Part shown: piece by piece, positions 18,562 to 29,691 of the stretch
How the letters are laid out: each line of letters opens with the position of its first letter
Position numbering within the stretch: the stretch's first letter is position 1
Assembly: GCA_903873915.1 (NCBI GenBank)
Contig: CAIQQH010000068.1
Coordinates: forward strand, 1 to 64,000
Reading direction: 5' to 3'
From: an uncultured Flavobacteriia bacterium
GTDB lineage: Bacteria; Bacteroidota; Bacteroidia; Flavobacteriales_D; Crocinitomicaceae
Length of the DNA: 64,000 bases
Program-made: the position numbers and the translations under genes
The notes under the pieces: model-generated
What the model saw: only the letters and a program-made list of their open reading frames with translations
Database searches by the model: none
What the model was told of the DNA's origin: nothing

Positions 18562-21500
18562 ATGAAACGATTTTTACTCGTATTCGCCGTTTTAATATGC
18601 TCTTTTGCAGCAAATTCCCAAATCATTATCAATGAATATTCGTGTTCCAATGTTGCAGGCCCTTTGGATTCCTATGGACAACGCGAAGACTGGATTGAAT
18701 TGTACAACACCTCAGGTGCGGTTGTTGACTTGACCGGGTACTACCTTTCTGACAATTCAAACAACTTGCTGAAATGGCAAATTCCAAGTGGCAGTATCAA
18801 TGGAAACGGTTTTAAAATGGTGTTTTGCTCAAGCAGAGGTACCGTTATTGCAAATGAATACCACCCTACTTTCAATTTGAAGCAAACAGAAGGAGATTGG
18901 ATCATCGTATCAAATCCAGCGGGGAGCGTTGTCGATTCGATCAAAATGATTCACATGACAAAAGCAAACCACTCGGTAGGTCGTTCAACCAATGCTGCTC
19001 CTGATTGGAAATTATTTACCACACCAACGCCGAATGCGAGCAACACCGGGGCCATAAACTTTTATACCCCAACACCGGTTATGAGTCTTGCTCCTGGGTT
19101 CTATACCGGAAGTCAAACCGTAACAATCACCTGTCCGGACCCAACAGCGACAATTCGCTATACGACCAATGGAAATAATCCTACGACAACGTCTACGCTT
19201 TACTCTGGACCAATTACCATATCCGCGACGACTGTTTTACGCGCTGCCGCGTTCAGCACCAATCAAGCATCTTACACCGAAACAAACACTTATTTTATCA
19301 ACGTTACACATACGACACCTGTCGTTTCAATCAGCAGTGCAGATGTCGCGAGTTTGATCATCAACGGACAGCAAAACGGATTAAAAGTGGGTTCTTTTGA
19401 ACTTTTTGGAGATGACGGGACGTTTAGAGATGATGGCCAAGGGGACTTTAATAAGCACGGAAATGACTCATGGGCCTATGCCCAAAAGGGATTCGATTAT
19501 ATTGTTCGAGATCAATATGGTTATGCTGCTGATGTTGAAGACACTTTGTTCCCAGAGAAAAACAGAGCAAACTTCCAGAGATTGATCCTTAAGCCAGCGG
19601 CAAATGACAACTATCCGTTTGAGAATGGAGCGCACATCCGTGATGCCTTTGTGCATACTTTGTCCATTCGTGCGGATTTAAAATTGGATGAAAGAACATG
19701 GAGACCATGTGTTTTGTACATCAATGGGCAATATTGGGGAGTATATGAAATTCGAGAGAAAGCCGACGACCATGATTACACGAAGTTTTACGACAATCAA
19801 GATAAATACCACCTTCAATACTTAAAAACATGGGGTGGAACCTGGCAAGAATATGGAGCTCCAAATGCGCTTCCTGCATGGAATTCACTAACGAGCTATA
19901 TCCTAGCCAACAACATGTCTGTCCCGGCGAATTTCAATTATGCGGACAGCTTGCTCAACTGGCAGTCCATGTGTGATTACTTCGTTTACAACTCCTACGT
20001 AGTTTGTCAAGACTGGTTAAATTGGAATACGGCATGGTGGAGAGGAACGGACACCGCGGGACAACATAAAAAATGGCGCTATGCACTTTGGGACATGGAC
20101 GCGACGTTTGGGCACTACATTAACTACACAGGAATTCCAGATGCAACGGCGAATGCTGACCCATGTAACGTGGAGAACTTACCAAACCCTGGTGGACAAG
20201 GGCATACCGCAATTCTTCAAAAGCTAATCAATGAAAATCCTGCCGTCGAGCAATATTACATCACGCGTTATATCGACTTAATAAACACCTATTTTTCCTG
20301 TACCTACATGAATCAGCTGCTCGACAGTATGATTCTGGAAATAGCCCCCGAGATGCCAGGTCAAATCGCCAAGTGGGGAGGCACTGTTCCCGGCTGGCAA
20401 GCCGCGGTGCTGCAGTTAAAAAACTTTATTAACGCACGCTGTGTGGCTCTTCAACAAGGATTGATTGATTGCTACCAACTTACTGGTCCTTTTGCCGTGA
20501 CATTCAATGTGTCACCACCACTTTCGGGAGAGATTAAGGTGAACTCTATTTGGGCGCCTACGTACCCGTGGTCTACAAGCTACTTTGGTGGTGTCGGCAC
20601 CAACTTAGTTGCAAAAGCGAATCCTGGGTTTGTTTTCGACCATTGGGAATATACCACAGGCCCACTCGGCTCAGCCATTACTCAAGACACAAACAGCATC
20701 AACATCAATGGAGTTGAAAATATCGTTGCGGTATTCCTTGTAGACAATCCTGATTTAGATGGTGACGGATTATTGAATGTGGATGAAGGTGTGATCGGCA
20801 CCAACCCAAACAACCCAGACACAGACGGCGATGGAGAAAACGACAGTTTAGAAGTGGGGCCAAACATCCTAACTCCACTTGATACAGATGGCGACGGAAT
20901 TATTGATGCGCTTGAATCTTCTATTGTTGATACAGATGGAGATGGTGTATTTGATGAATTTGACCCTGCCAATACGGATCCTTGTATTCCGAACATAAAT
21001 GCGGGTCCTTGTGACCAAGACAATGACGGCTTAACAAACGCACAAGAAGGAACCTTGGGTACCAATCCGACCAATCCAGATACGGATGGCGATGGAATTA
21101 GCGATGGCATGGAAGTCACCAACGGTTCAAATCCACTGAATCCGTGTGACCCGAACAACACATTTCCTGGTTGCCTGGTGGATACTGATGCTGACGGTGT
21201 AACAGATGCGCAAGAGGCGGTGGATGGAACAAGTACAACAGATCCATGCTCGTATTTGGTAGCATCAATCACACTGCCGATCACGTCAGGTACGGATTGC
21301 GACAGCGACGGTTTATTGGATATAGATGAAATCGCAAATGGCAGCAATCCGTTTGATCCATGTGATCCGAATAATGCTGGAATAGATTGCATCAATGGCA
21401 TCTATCTTCCAACAGGATTCTCGCCAAATGGCAATGGTCCAAACATGAATGAAACATTGGACATCCTCGTTGGACAAGATGTAGCAAGCTTCACGCTATA

Positions 21501-21675
21501 CATCTATGATCGCTGGGGGAATAAGATGATTCAAACAAGTGATAAAAACTTTACTTGGGATGGAAGCTACGATGGGAAACCTTGCAATGCAGGTGTTTAT
21601 GCTTATATTCTCGACGTGAAATTTGTGACTGGCATTGAGGAAACGCGCTCAGGCAATATCACATTAATCCGATGA
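18562..21675 (+). CDS. CotH kinase-family secreted protein with lamin-tail, chitobiase-C-like and TSP type-3 domains and T9SS type B sorting domain
   Basis: [10 protein letters not shown] lamin-tail; [24 protein letters not shown]; CotH region [27 protein letters not shown]; DxDGDG repeats; C-term [16 protein letters not shown]...[11 protein letters not shown]...[19 protein letters not shown]. Confidence 0.92.
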   Translation: MKRFLLVFAVLICSFAANSQIIINEYSCSNVAGPLDSYGQREDWIELYNTSGAVVDLTGYYLSDNSNNLLKWQIPSGSINGNGFKMVFCSSRGTVIANEYHPTFNLKQTEGDWIIVSNPAGSVVDSIKMIHMTKANHSVGRSTNAAPDWKLFTTPTPNASNTGAINFYTPTPVMSLAPGFYTGSQTVTITCPDPTATIRYTTNGNNPTTTSTLYSGPITISATTVLRAAAFSTNQASYTETNTYFINVTHTTPVVSISSADVASLIINGQQNGLKVGSFELFGDDGTFRDDGQGDFNKHGNDSWAYAQKGFDYIVRDQYGYAADVEDTLFPEKNRANFQRLILKPAANDNYPFENGAHIRDAFVHTLSIRADLKLDERTWRPCVLYINGQYWGVYEIREKADDHDYTKFYDNQDKYHLQYLKTWGGTWQEYGAPNALPAWNSLTSYILANNMSVPANFNYADSLLNWQSMCDYFVYNSYVVCQDWLNWNTAWWRGTDTAGQHKKWRYALWDMDATFGHYINYTGIPDATANADPCNVENLPNPGGQGHTAILQKLINENPAVEQYYITRYIDLINTYFSCTYMNQLLDSMILEIAPEMPGQIAKWGGTVPGWQAAVLQLKNFINARCVALQQGLIDCYQLTGPFAVTFNVSPPLSGEIKVNSIWAPTYPWSTSYFGGVGTNLVAKANPGFVFDHWEYTTGPLGSAITQDTNSININGVENIVAVFLVDNPDLDGDGLLNVDEGVIGTNPNNPDTDGDGENDSLEVGPNILTPLDTDGDGIIDALESSIVDTDGDGVFDEFDPANTDPCIPNINAGPCDQDNDGLTNAQEGTLGTNPTNPDTDGDGISDGMEVTNGSNPLNPCDPNNTFPGCLVDTDADGVTDAQEAVDGTSTTDPCSYLVASITLPITSGTDCDSDGLLDIDEIANGSNPFDPCDPNNAGIDCINGIYLPTGFSPNGNGPNMNETLDILVGQDVASFTLYIYDRWGNKMIQTSDKNFTWDGSYDGKPCNAGVYAYILDVKFVTGIEETRSGNITLIR

Positions 21676-22700
21676 TGATGAAAAGAGGATTGATCGCAAT
21701 TGCTTTTGTCTTACCGTTTTTAAGCGCCGCACAGGACATTCATTTTTCGCAGACCGCACAAACGCCTTTGTTGATTAACCCGGCATGTGCTGGTGTTTAC
21801 GACGGGTGGGAGCGCGTGGTTGTCAATCACCGCAATCAATGGCTTGGTGCAGGAACACAGTTTATGACCACTGCAGTTGCTGCAGACGCCAATTTTGGGA
21901 AGAACCGCGACAACTCTAAAGCGCACATGGGCCTTGGTTTGTTGTTTTACAATGACATTGGCGGAGATTCGCGCTTTGGCAATCAAACCGGCGCAATCAC
22001 TTTAAGCGGAATTTTGCCAATGGGTAAAACGGGTCATATCCTTTCCGCTGGAATTCAGGGTGGTTTTGGCAACCGAACAGCGGATTATTCAAAATTGAGC
22101 TTTTCTTCTCAATGGTCTGGTGCTGGTTTTGATCAAACGATTGCATCGGGCGAAGCGGCAGCAGCGTCATTTCACTACATTGATGCATCTGCCGGTATTT
22201 ACTACGTGTACGACGGAGGAAAATCAACCTTTGCCCGCAACAATGACTTTAAACTTCAATTGGGGGTTTCCGGCTATCACCTGAATCGCCCCGTATTGAA
22301 ATATGCGACAGTGAATGGTGACCGCATGTACAGTAAGTTCGTTTTTCACGGTGCGGTAACTACAGACCTCGCAGGTACAGATTGGTCTTTGGATGCCAGT
22401 GTCTTAGAGTTTATTCAAGGCCCCCACTTGGAAACAATCCTTGGAATGATGTTCAAATACCGCTTCAAAGACGGAACAAAAATTACAGGATATAGCCAAG
22501 ATGCGTACTTTGGTTTTGGGGCGTATTACCGCTTGAATGATGCGGTAATTCCATCTATTTTGGTTGACTTCCGTGGATTCCGTTTCGGTGTTTCTTACGA
22601 TGCAACAGTATCTTCGATGGTGCGCGCGTACAAAGGAGGTTCTATCGAATTTTCGTTGTCCTACACAAACTTAAGTCACGCCTTATTTAAAAAGCGATAG
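21672..22700 (+). CDS. PorP/SprF-family T9SS membrane protein
   Basis: [40 protein letters not shown] overlap with CotH stop. Confidence 0.94.
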   Translation: MMMKRGLIAIAFVLPFLSAAQDIHFSQTAQTPLLINPACAGVYDGWERVVVNHRNQWLGAGTQFMTTAVAADANFGKNRDNSKAHMGLGLLFYNDIGGDSRFGNQTGAITLSGILPMGKTGHILSAGIQGGFGNRTADYSKLSFSSQWSGAGFDQTIASGEAAAASFHYIDASAGIYYVYDGGKSTFARNNDFKLQLGVSGYHLNRPVLKYATVNGDRMYSKFVFHGAVTTDLAGTDWSLDASVLEFIQGPHLETILGMMFKYRFKDGTKITGYSQDAYFGFGAYYRLNDAVIPSILVDFRGFRFGVSYDATVSSMVRAYKGGSIEFSLSYTNLSHALFKKR

Positions 22701-22871
22701 ACTTAAACCTTCCAATGTAATTTGGGATGCTGTAGCGATTTCCTTTGGAACCTTTAATCCTATGCCGCATATATCAATCAATTCCTCTGTGCCTCTGCGG
22801 TAAAATAACTGAATATGTCAACAAGCGCGCAAATAAGTCTAAATTGTCGACCTAATTTTGGACCGGACCTT

Positions 22872-23114
22872 TTATTTCTTAGCCAATCCCCGAAAGAAAG
22901 ATATGATGCGGTGGCGGAATAAAAATAGAATAAGCAAATAAGGGATAAGCATCAAGTACAAGATACCAGAGTTGATGCTATTTCCGAATGACCCCTCATC
23001 CAATCCTGACCCCTGCTCGGTCATCATACGACATTGCGAACACCCTTGTGAAAAGGAATGTGCTGCACACACAAAAAGTACTGCAACGGTTAAGATGAAT
23101 TGACGAATTTTCAT
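22872..23114 (-). CDS. Small exported membrane protein with CxxC motif
   Basis: Signal peptide, GCSQCRMMTEQ, one TM helix, basic tail. Confidence 0.7.
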   Translation of the reverse strand: MKIRQFILTVAVLFVCAAHSFSQGCSQCRMMTEQGSGLDEGSFGNSINSGILYLMLIPYLLILFLFRHRIISFFRGLAKK

Positions 23115-23214
23115 GAAACAAAGGTACTACAAAATGCAATTAGCGCTTTTGTTTTTCGAAAAAATCAACAGTATAGTTCTCTATTTCTCCATTCGAAATC
23201 CACAGATTTTAGCG

Positions 23215-23222
23215 TAACTTTG
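23215..23222 (+). promoter_or_regulatory. Putative -7 box TAACTTTG upstream of TPR lipoprotein gene
   Basis: Exact TAnnTTTG match 24 nt upstream of ATG. Confidence 0.4.
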
Positions 23223-23245
23223 CTGCTCGATATCAAGCGCGCTTC

Positions 23246-24295
23246 ATGAAACAGCTATTATTTATCACGCTCCTTCTTTTTACTGCATGCACAGGAAATG
23301 AGCAATTGACAAAAGTTCCCAAAGATTTGGATAGTTTGGTGGTTTTTCGTCAAAAGGAATTCAACGCGAATCCAAAAAATGCTGAAGCCCGAAAGTTGTT
23401 GGTCGCGGCTTTGGTGACTCGGGGCACCCAACGTATGAAAACACAGGATTTTAAAGGAGCGCTGAAGGATGCTGCCACGGCCTTTGGAAAGGACAGCACA
23501 GCGTTTGAATCGCGTCTTTTGTATGCCAATGTGTTGAACAACAGTCCAGATCGATCAGAAGACGACAAAGCCATTGCCAAAAGACATTACAAGGTGTTGC
23601 TAAAACAACAACCGAAAAACGCGATAGTTCTCGTTGGTCTTGCCTCATCCTTTGCCCAATTGATGGATTTCGAAAGCGCATTTAAGTACATCCGTAAGGC
23701 ACAAAAAATTGACCCGAGATATAGAGATTCTTATACTTTGGAAGGGTCAATTTATCGTCTTTTGGCGCAAATGGAAGAAGACCCGCGTTATTTGGAAAAA
23801 GCAAAGTCGGCCTATGAGCGCGCAGTTCAAGAAGACCCAAAATTCTACGAGGCGGACATGATGCTGGGAATGCTTTATGAGGCAGAAGGAAATCCAATAT
23901 GTATGGAATACTATACCACAGCCGTGAAGCTTCAGCCGAAGAATCCTGAAGTCATCTTCTCCCTGGCCTATGCCAAACAACAGTTCAATGAACCAAATGA
24001 AGCACTCCGTTTGTACCGCAAAATGGTGGTACTCGACACGGCGTTTTATCAGGCACAAGCACTCAATCAAATTGGGGTGATTAAACAATACGAATACAAG
24101 GAAATAGACAGCGCCATTTATTATTACAATTCAGCAACCTTGAGCAATCCAACCTTGTCCAATGCCTGGCATAATTTAGGAGTCTGCTATGAACAAAAAG
24201 GAGAGCGCATCAAGGCGATTGCTGCATACCGTTGGGCTGTAAAATACGACCCCAACATGAAGATTTCGAAAGACCGAATTGAAGCTCTGCTTTAA
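23246..24295 (+). CDS. TPR-repeat lipoprotein
   Basis: Lipobox LFTACTGN; repeated TPR motifs (NPEVIFSLAYAKQQFNEPNEALRLY, AWHNLGVCYEQKGERIKAIAAYRWAVKYDP). Confidence 0.88.
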   Translation: MKQLLFITLLLFTACTGNEQLTKVPKDLDSLVVFRQKEFNANPKNAEARKLLVAALVTRGTQRMKTQDFKGALKDAATAFGKDSTAFESRLLYANVLNNSPDRSEDDKAIAKRHYKVLLKQQPKNAIVLVGLASSFAQLMDFESAFKYIRKAQKIDPRYRDSYTLEGSIYRLLAQMEEDPRYLEKAKSAYERAVQEDPKFYEADMMLGMLYEAEGNPICMEYYTTAVKLQPKNPEVIFSLAYAKQQFNEPNEALRLYRKMVVLDTAFYQAQALNQIGVIKQYEYKEIDSAIYYYNSATLSNPTLSNAWHNLGVCYEQKGERIKAIAAYRWAVKYDPNMKISKDRIEALL

Positions 24296-24298
24296 GCG

Positions 24299-24886
24299 AT
24301 GAAGTTGAATCCAAAGTTTATTCAAGTGGCAGCCGATGCCGCTATCCCGCTCATGGGTTTTTTCCTGTGGGAATGGAACCTCTATTTTATATTCCTTTTT
24401 TATCTGATCGATTTATTTGCAACAGAAAACATCGCTCATTTATCTGCTCGAAAAATCAATGAATACCATGCTCAAAAACGGCTTGACCTAAAGCGCCCAG
24501 TCATTTCTTTGGCCTTGTTTATGGCTTCATTGTTCGTTGTACATGCTTTCATTGCCGCCGCAGTTCCCGGAATTGATTTTAAAAAGGAGGCGCTTGCATT
24601 TTGGTCGTATGAAGACATGGGAATCGCACAAGGTTACGTATTGATTCCACTTGTCTTATTTGTCGCCATTCAGCGCTACCGTATGGAGTTTTTGCTGCGC
24701 GGAAAATTCCGAACAATACAACTTTATGTTTTTTGGCAGGGACATTTTCGCATGTATTTCATGCTGATCGGAAGCGTGGGAATTGCACTTGGGCTCGCGT
24801 TATTGATCACCCTTCCTGAACTTGTGTATGTCTTGTCTGCGATAGCTTCCACAACGCTATATACGCTTTATTTTAAAGCAGACTGA
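24299..24886 (+). CDS. Integral membrane protein of unknown function
   Basis: Several hydrophobic segments; directly after the TPR gene. Confidence 0.65.
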   Translation: MKLNPKFIQVAADAAIPLMGFFLWEWNLYFIFLFYLIDLFATENIAHLSARKINEYHAQKRLDLKRPVISLALFMASLFVVHAFIAAAVPGIDFKKEALAFWSYEDMGIAQGYVLIPLVLFVAIQRYRMEFLLRGKFRTIQLYVFWQGHFRMYFMLIGSVGIALGLALLITLPELVYVLSAIASTTLYTLYFKAD

Positions 24887-26055
24887 CCCGTTCGTTTAAC
24901 CCAGCGCGGCAGTAGAATAGCCCCAATAAAAAGGTAGGGGAAATAAGAAATTAAACGCCACAGCACGGCAATTCCAGCCAGCATGGCAGCAGACATCCCG
25001 AAAGGCATCAACAATTCTCCAAAGGCATATTCAGCAACGCCACTTCCACCAGGCGTAGGACTAATCAACATAAAGATCCAGAGCACCAGTTGTTTTCCGA
25101 GGATGAGCATATGGTCCATTATTCCTAAATGGAGAAAGGCCTGAAGTAAAGCGTTGATCACCAAATAACGACAAATCCAGCTGCAGCATGTGGAAATAAA
25201 AGTATTGCCCCAAAAGGAAAGCGGTTCTTTTCGCAGTTCTTTGGATGAAACGATTAAGTCCTCCGCTGTGCGCGAAACACCATTTTTCCAGCGCTTCAAA
25301 AAGGGAAGTTTAAAAAGTGTGTTTAGGAACCAAGCTGACCATGAGGGCAGAATAAATACCGCAAAAAACAGAAATAGACAGGCCAGAAGAATAATTGAAA
25401 AACCAATCCAAAATACCCATTGAACACCCAAACTATAGCTTGTGCTTTCAGGAAAAAGAGTGCTGCTACTGATAAAGAAAAAGACGAGAGGAATCATAAG
25501 GACATAAAACAAGTTGTCCATCATCGTGGTGATGAAAACGATGGCTGTTGAACGACCCAAGGGTATTTTTTCCCGATTTAAAATAAACATGGCAACGGCT
25601 GCCCCACCAACAACACCCGGGGAAAGTGCTGAGGCAAACTCCCACAACATAATCACATGAAACGAAGATTTCCAACTGAGCTTCTTCCGCGTCAATACAC
25701 GAATTCGAATCATGTAAAAGAGGTCGCGACCAACCATGAAAAGAACGGCAATGAAGATCCACATGAAGGAAGACCTTGTCCATTCGAGCTGCTTTAAAGC
25801 ATCAGAGGCATGCTGCTTGATGTAATCGCCCTGAGGCACAGCCATGAATTCGTGTTGGTTGTGGATGTCAATTTTTCCATTTTCGTTGGCGTCATGCCAC
25901 GCATAATTTCCCGTCTGGTCAGCCACCCTTACAAATTGCACGTGACGAACACCAGAAAACAACATGATTGCGGCAATCAATAACCCTAAGCCAACCGCCA
26001 ACCAAATTTTCCATGGCTTGAAGGATTTCTTCAGGATGTCGTGCTGCTCTTCCAT
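24868..26055 (-). CDS. Lysylphosphatidylglycerol synthase-like (YbhN/UPF0104) transmembrane protein
   Basis: FASALSPGVVGGAAVAMFILNRE, SPTPGGSGVAEYAFGEL motifs. Confidence 0.88.
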   Translation of the reverse strand: MEEQHDILKKSFKPWKIWLAVGLGLLIAAIMLFSGVRHVQFVRVADQTGNYAWHDANENGKIDIHNQHEFMAVPQGDYIKQHASDALKQLEWTRSSFMWIFIAVLFMVGRDLFYMIRIRVLTRKKLSWKSSFHVIMLWEFASALSPGVVGGAAVAMFILNREKIPLGRSTAIVFITTMMDNLFYVLMIPLVFFFISSSTLFPESTSYSLGVQWVFWIGFSIILLACLFLFFAVFILPSWSAWFLNTLFKLPFLKRWKNGVSRTAEDLIVSSKELRKEPLSFWGNTFISTCCSWICRYLVINALLQAFLHLGIMDHMLILGKQLVLWIFMLISPTPGGSGVAEYAFGELLMPFGMSAAMLAGIAVLWRLISYFPYLFIGAILLPRWVKRTGQSALK

Positions 26056-26058
26056 TAG

Positions 26059-27600
26059 CTAGGGCTGTAATTCAACAGAAACATCCCAGTTCGCCCTCAC
26101 TTTTGTCGGCTTTGAAAAGCGATACACGGCCTCAGGTTGAATGCGTTGTTTTAAATCGCCCTCACTCCACTTGCCATCTCCGTTAAAGTCTTCGATCAAA
26201 ACAAAGGTGTATTCGGCAGGTTCCAAGTAGTCGTATTGTACCGTTGTTCCGCCACTGCAAAGACGCTCACTTATGGTTTCATTGCCTCGTTTTAACTGAA
26301 GAATCAAGGGTCCGGTGAAGTCGCGCAACACAGCGTAAAGCACCCCAAAGTCTTCCAGCTCTCCATATTGAAAAGTGAATCCAGTAGAATCCATAACCTG
26401 GGTGCTCCCACAATTTATGGATCCTTTTTTAAAGACGACCACCCCTTTTTCTACTTTGGTTGTGGTAACAACAGTAAACTGATTCATATCGCGATAGGCA
26501 AGATGAAATGGCACGAAACTCGAGTCAGCTAAATTTTTCACGAAGATAAACCCGCTGTCGAGCGCTGTAATTCTGCCATTTACCGAAAATGTAAGTGTAT
26601 CCAAAGGGGTGTACAATCCCCCTTTTCGTTTCGACTCAATCCGAATGGGAAAAGCTTTATCTTTCGCGGAAATACGTGTGCGAAGAGTGTCCACAAAAGT
26701 GTCTTTCAGCACGACTAAATTGGACTCTGTCAGGTCAGAAAATCTTTGGTAAATATAAAGACTGTCTTCGGTGATGTGTGAAAGACCACCATTTTCTAAG
26801 AGCGAACCATTCAGCGAAAGCGTGGCATCCAACAACGAGAAGTTTGCCCCGACAACATAGCGATTGATGCCCGCCGTTTTAAATGTATTCACCTTTCTTT
26901 TTGTAACTGGGTTGAACATTCGAACAGCAAGAGTGTCAATCTTTCCTGCTTGAATATCAGCGGTGTCGGAAGAAAATCCACAGCGTTCTTGTGGCTGAAT
27001 GCTCAAGTCTCCGTTCAGATCTTCGAAGGCACGAACCACATATTTTCCATTCCGCAAATAGCGAAATCGCGCCATGCCATCCCTACCAGTCTTCGCAAAA
27101 TAGTACGGACTCACCTCGTTGGTGTCTGTAAACAAACCAACAACAATTTTATCCATTGGAGCAAGGGACCATGCATCGGTGACATTCACGCAGAGCTCAG
27201 CGGAATCAATGCTTGTCCCTGTTGAAAAGACGTATTGAATCAATGAATCATTGCCCTCGGTGACGTCTTTAATTGTTCCGTTGAATGAAACCACATAGGT
27301 GGTGTTCGGCTTGAAATCTCCGTCAAGTTTCACCGTGACTTGCTTCTTATTCAGTTGGGCGTCGAGCTTAATGCCTCCTGGAACTATACTCATTGTTTGC
27401 AGTGGGCTGCTCAATTGGATATACTCGTCAAAATCTAGTGTAAAGGATTTTTGATCGAATCCGACCGTACCATTTTCTGGATTTGTTTGCGTTGGGTTGG
27501 GCGCAACCGTGTCTTTTTCACCTCCTGTAATAGTGCCTACCTGAGCGCAGGAGCTGAGCAGCAGGGCAAGAATTATAAACAGTCGGAAATCCATGTGCAA
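26059..27600 (-). CDS. Lipoprotein with N-terminal SbsA-type Ig-like domain
   Basis: Lipobox LLSSCAQVGTITGGEKD; TNPENGTVGFDQKSFTLDFDEYIQL. Confidence 0.85.
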   Translation of the reverse strand: MHMDFRLFIILALLLSSCAQVGTITGGEKDTVAPNPTQTNPENGTVGFDQKSFTLDFDEYIQLSSPLQTMSIVPGGIKLDAQLNKKQVTVKLDGDFKPNTTYVVSFNGTIKDVTEGNDSLIQYVFSTGTSIDSAELCVNVTDAWSLAPMDKIVVGLFTDTNEVSPYYFAKTGRDGMARFRYLRNGKYVVRAFEDLNGDLSIQPQERCGFSSDTADIQAGKIDTLAVRMFNPVTKRKVNTFKTAGINRYVVGANFSLLDATLSLNGSLLENGGLSHITEDSLYIYQRFSDLTESNLVVLKDTFVDTLRTRISAKDKAFPIRIESKRKGGLYTPLDTLTFSVNGRITALDSGFIFVKNLADSSFVPFHLAYRDMNQFTVVTTTKVEKGVVVFKKGSINCGSTQVMDSTGFTFQYGELEDFGVLYAVLRDFTGPLILQLKRGNETISERLCSGGTTVQYDYLEPAEYTFVLIEDFNGDGKWSEGDLKQRIQPEAVYRFSKPTKVRANWDVSVELQP

Positions 27601-28061
27601 AGTTCAGTCAAAAAAGTGACATCCGTATCATCAAAAGCAGCCAATGTCTCGCTGTCCACATCGAGGATGGCGATTACCTTTCCATTTTTAAGGACTGGGA
27701 TCACCACTTCACTTTTCGATCGTGAACTGCAGGCAATGTGTCCAGGAAATTTCTCAACATCAGGAACAAGGATTGCGCGTGCTTCTTTCCATGCGGTGCC
27801 ACATACACCTCTTCCGTGGGCAATTCGTGTACACGCCACCGGACCTTGGAAGGGACCGAGAACGAGTTCATTACCCTTGACGATGTAAAAACCTACCCAA
27901 AGCCAAGCGAAGGTTTCGTGCAATGCCGCACAACAGTTGGCCATATTGGCAATAGCATCGGATTCTCCGCTCATTAAGGCCTGTATTTGTGGCATTAATG
28001 CAGTGTATTGTTCGGTTTTGTTTCCGCTTGTTTTGATGAGGTCTTCCGCCATAATGGGCAT
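27573..28061 (-). CDS. msrC: GAF-domain protein, free methionine-R-sulfoxide reductase-like
   Basis: WVGFYIVKGNELVLGPFQGPVACTRIAHGRGVCGTAWKE...HIACSSRSKSEVVIPV with conserved Cys pattern. Confidence 0.85.
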   Translation of the reverse strand: MPIMAEDLIKTSGNKTEQYTALMPQIQALMSGESDAIANMANCCAALHETFAWLWVGFYIVKGNELVLGPFQGPVACTRIAHGRGVCGTAWKEARAILVPDVEKFPGHIACSSRSKSEVVIPVLKNGKVIAILDVDSETLAAFDDTDVTFLTELCTWISDCL

Positions 28062-28137
28062 GCTGTTTCAGCAAAATTGCCTTTTTTCCTTCGATTCTCC
28101 AATTATTTTCCTATCTTCAAGTAACAAACACTTGAAC

Positions 28138-28851
28138 ATGCGCGAAAAAACCACTCTTGACAAAATCTTGTTTCTCGACATAGAGACAGTCCCCCAAACC
28201 TATCAGTACAGCTCCTTGGAGGAAAATATAAAATCACTCTTCGAAGCAAAAACTCGGTTTTTACATTCTGAGGACAAAACCTATGAACAGCTGTATTCCG
28301 AAAGGGCAGGAATCTATGCTGAATTTGGGAAGATTGTCTGTATTTCCGTTGGCTATCTCCAGGATCAGCGCTCAGGCAGGCAAATTACCATAAAATCATT
28401 TGTCCATGAAGACGAGGAAACCTTGCTCAGCAAGTTTGCCAAATTCATTTCGGATGATGACTTCTATTTGCTTTGCGGACACAACGCCAAGGAATTTGAT
28501 TTCCCCTATATCTGTCGGCGAATGCTCATCAATGGATTGCCTTTGCCACGCATGTTAGATATTGCAGGCAAAAAACCCTGGGAAATTGGACACCTCGACA
28601 CCATGGAATTATGGAAGTTTGGGGATTACAAGGCCTACACCTCACTTGCGCTTCTATGTCACGTATTTGGAATTCCCACTTCGAAGGACGACATCTCAGG
28701 CGCAGACGTAGCACGCGTGTACTATGAAGAGGAAAACATCAATCGAATCAGACAATACTGCGAAAAGGATGTGGTGGCATTGATTCAGTTGTACCTCAGA
28801 ATGCACGGAGAGCCCATGGTTGATGAGGGAGAAGTTCATGCCTTAAACTAA
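28138..28851 (+). CDS. Predicted 3'-5' exonuclease (PolB-like, DEDDy fold)
   Basis: ILFLDIETVPQ, LLCGHNAKEFDFPYICRRM, NRIRQYCEKDVVALIQLYLR; start moved from 27937 to ATG 28138. Confidence 0.9.
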   Translation: MREKTTLDKILFLDIETVPQTYQYSSLEENIKSLFEAKTRFLHSEDKTYEQLYSERAGIYAEFGKIVCISVGYLQDQRSGRQITIKSFVHEDEETLLSKFAKFISDDDFYLLCGHNAKEFDFPYICRRMLINGLPLPRMLDIAGKKPWEIGHLDTMELWKFGDYKAYTSLALLCHVFGIPTSKDDISGADVARVYYEEENINRIRQYCEKDVVALIQLYLRMHGEPMVDEGEVHALN

Positions 28852-28877
28852 AAAACCCCGACTGAATCGAGGTTTTT
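28851..28877. terminator. Bidirectional rho-independent-type terminator
   Basis: AAAAACCcCGA-ctgaa-TCGaGGTTTTT between convergent genes. Confidence 0.75.
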
Positions 28878-28897
28878 AATATGTTGTAATCTGAAAG

Positions 28898-29275
28898 TTA
28901 CTGAATAAAAACAGTTTCTTCAGAAGTTACTTCTTGTTCTACCTTGATGATTCCCTCACCGACAGCAGCACCAAAGGTGGCTTCAATGTTTAATACCGCA
29001 ACACCTGCTTGACCAAGTTGGTAGACATCGTTGAAGTTAAATTTTGCTTCCCCTGAGGTATTCGTAAGTGTTGTATCGTACAAAACTACGTTGGCTGGCT
29101 GGTTGATCGTTGACTGACCATAAACGACCACTTGAGCACCAGCAACAAGTTGATTTGCCACGTCACGAACGTAAATGATAGCTATCGTGTCTTTCTTTTT
29201 GCGGCAACCAGACGAGAAGAAAACGCCTAGAAAAGCAACAGTGGTAATTAAACCAAATCGAGTGAATGTATTCAT
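28898..29275 (-). CDS. Small lipoprotein (paralogue of next gene)
   Basis: Lipobox FFSSGCRKKKD; IAIIYVRDVANQLVAGAQVVVYGQSTINQPA. Confidence 0.75.
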   Translation of the reverse strand: MNTFTRFGLITTVAFLGVFFSSGCRKKKDTIAIIYVRDVANQLVAGAQVVVYGQSTINQPANVVLYDTTLTNTSGEAKFNFNDVYQLGQAGVAVLNIEATFGAAVGEGIIKVEQEVTSEETVFIQ

Positions 29276-29287
29276 AGGTATTAGGTT

Positions 29288-29671
29288 TTAATTCATTAAA
29301 TAAACAGTCTGTACCGTTGTGATGTGTGAACGACAACGCACATATTCTGTACCCGTTTTCAATCCGTTCTTTACAATGACGTCAAAGTAACCCGTTGTGT
29401 TGCCTTCGCCTGCCATGGTAAAGTAACTGTCCATGTTGAATTCAACGAATCCAGAAGCGTTTGTAGCCAATGTGTCGACAAAAGCTAATGTTGCTGGATT
29501 TGAATTGATGTCACCAACAATCACTACTTGTGCGCCATTTACCAATTCGTTGCTTGATGAACGAACGAATATTTTAAGCACTGAAGGGTCGTTGTTTTTG
29601 CATCCGGAGAACATCACCGAAATCAAAATCAACCCAAAAAATAAAATCGCTTTTTTCACTTTTGTTTTCAT
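29288..29671 (-). CDS. Small lipoprotein (paralogue of previous gene)
   Basis: Lipobox MFSGCKNND; LKIFVRSSSNELVNGAQVVIVGDINSNPA. Confidence 0.75.
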   Translation of the reverse strand: MKTKVKKAILFFGLILISVMFSGCKNNDPSVLKIFVRSSSNELVNGAQVVIVGDINSNPATLAFVDTLATNASGFVEFNMDSYFTMAGEGNTTGYFDVIVKNGLKTGTEYVRCRSHITTVQTVYLMN

Positions 29672-29691
29672 TTAAGAGAGCACATGCGCCC

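Noticed and set aside
20730-21400. Repeated DNA considered as a CRISPR or tandem-repeat array
   Set aside because: Repeats are degenerate, in frame and encode Ca-binding-type protein repeats; no uniform spacers. No CRISPR array was seen anywhere in the window.
20682-21401. 239-aa minus-strand ORF with internal repeats
   Set aside because: Antisense of the DxDGDG/thrombospondin type-3 repeat region of the CotH protein; the repeats come from the sense gene.
22780-22806. Sequence cctctgtgcctctgcggtaaaataa with a reverse-complement partner near 12797 (ttttaccgcagag)
   Set aside because: Short shared 13-mer between two intergenic regions; could be a dispersed repeat, but the window alone gives too little support.
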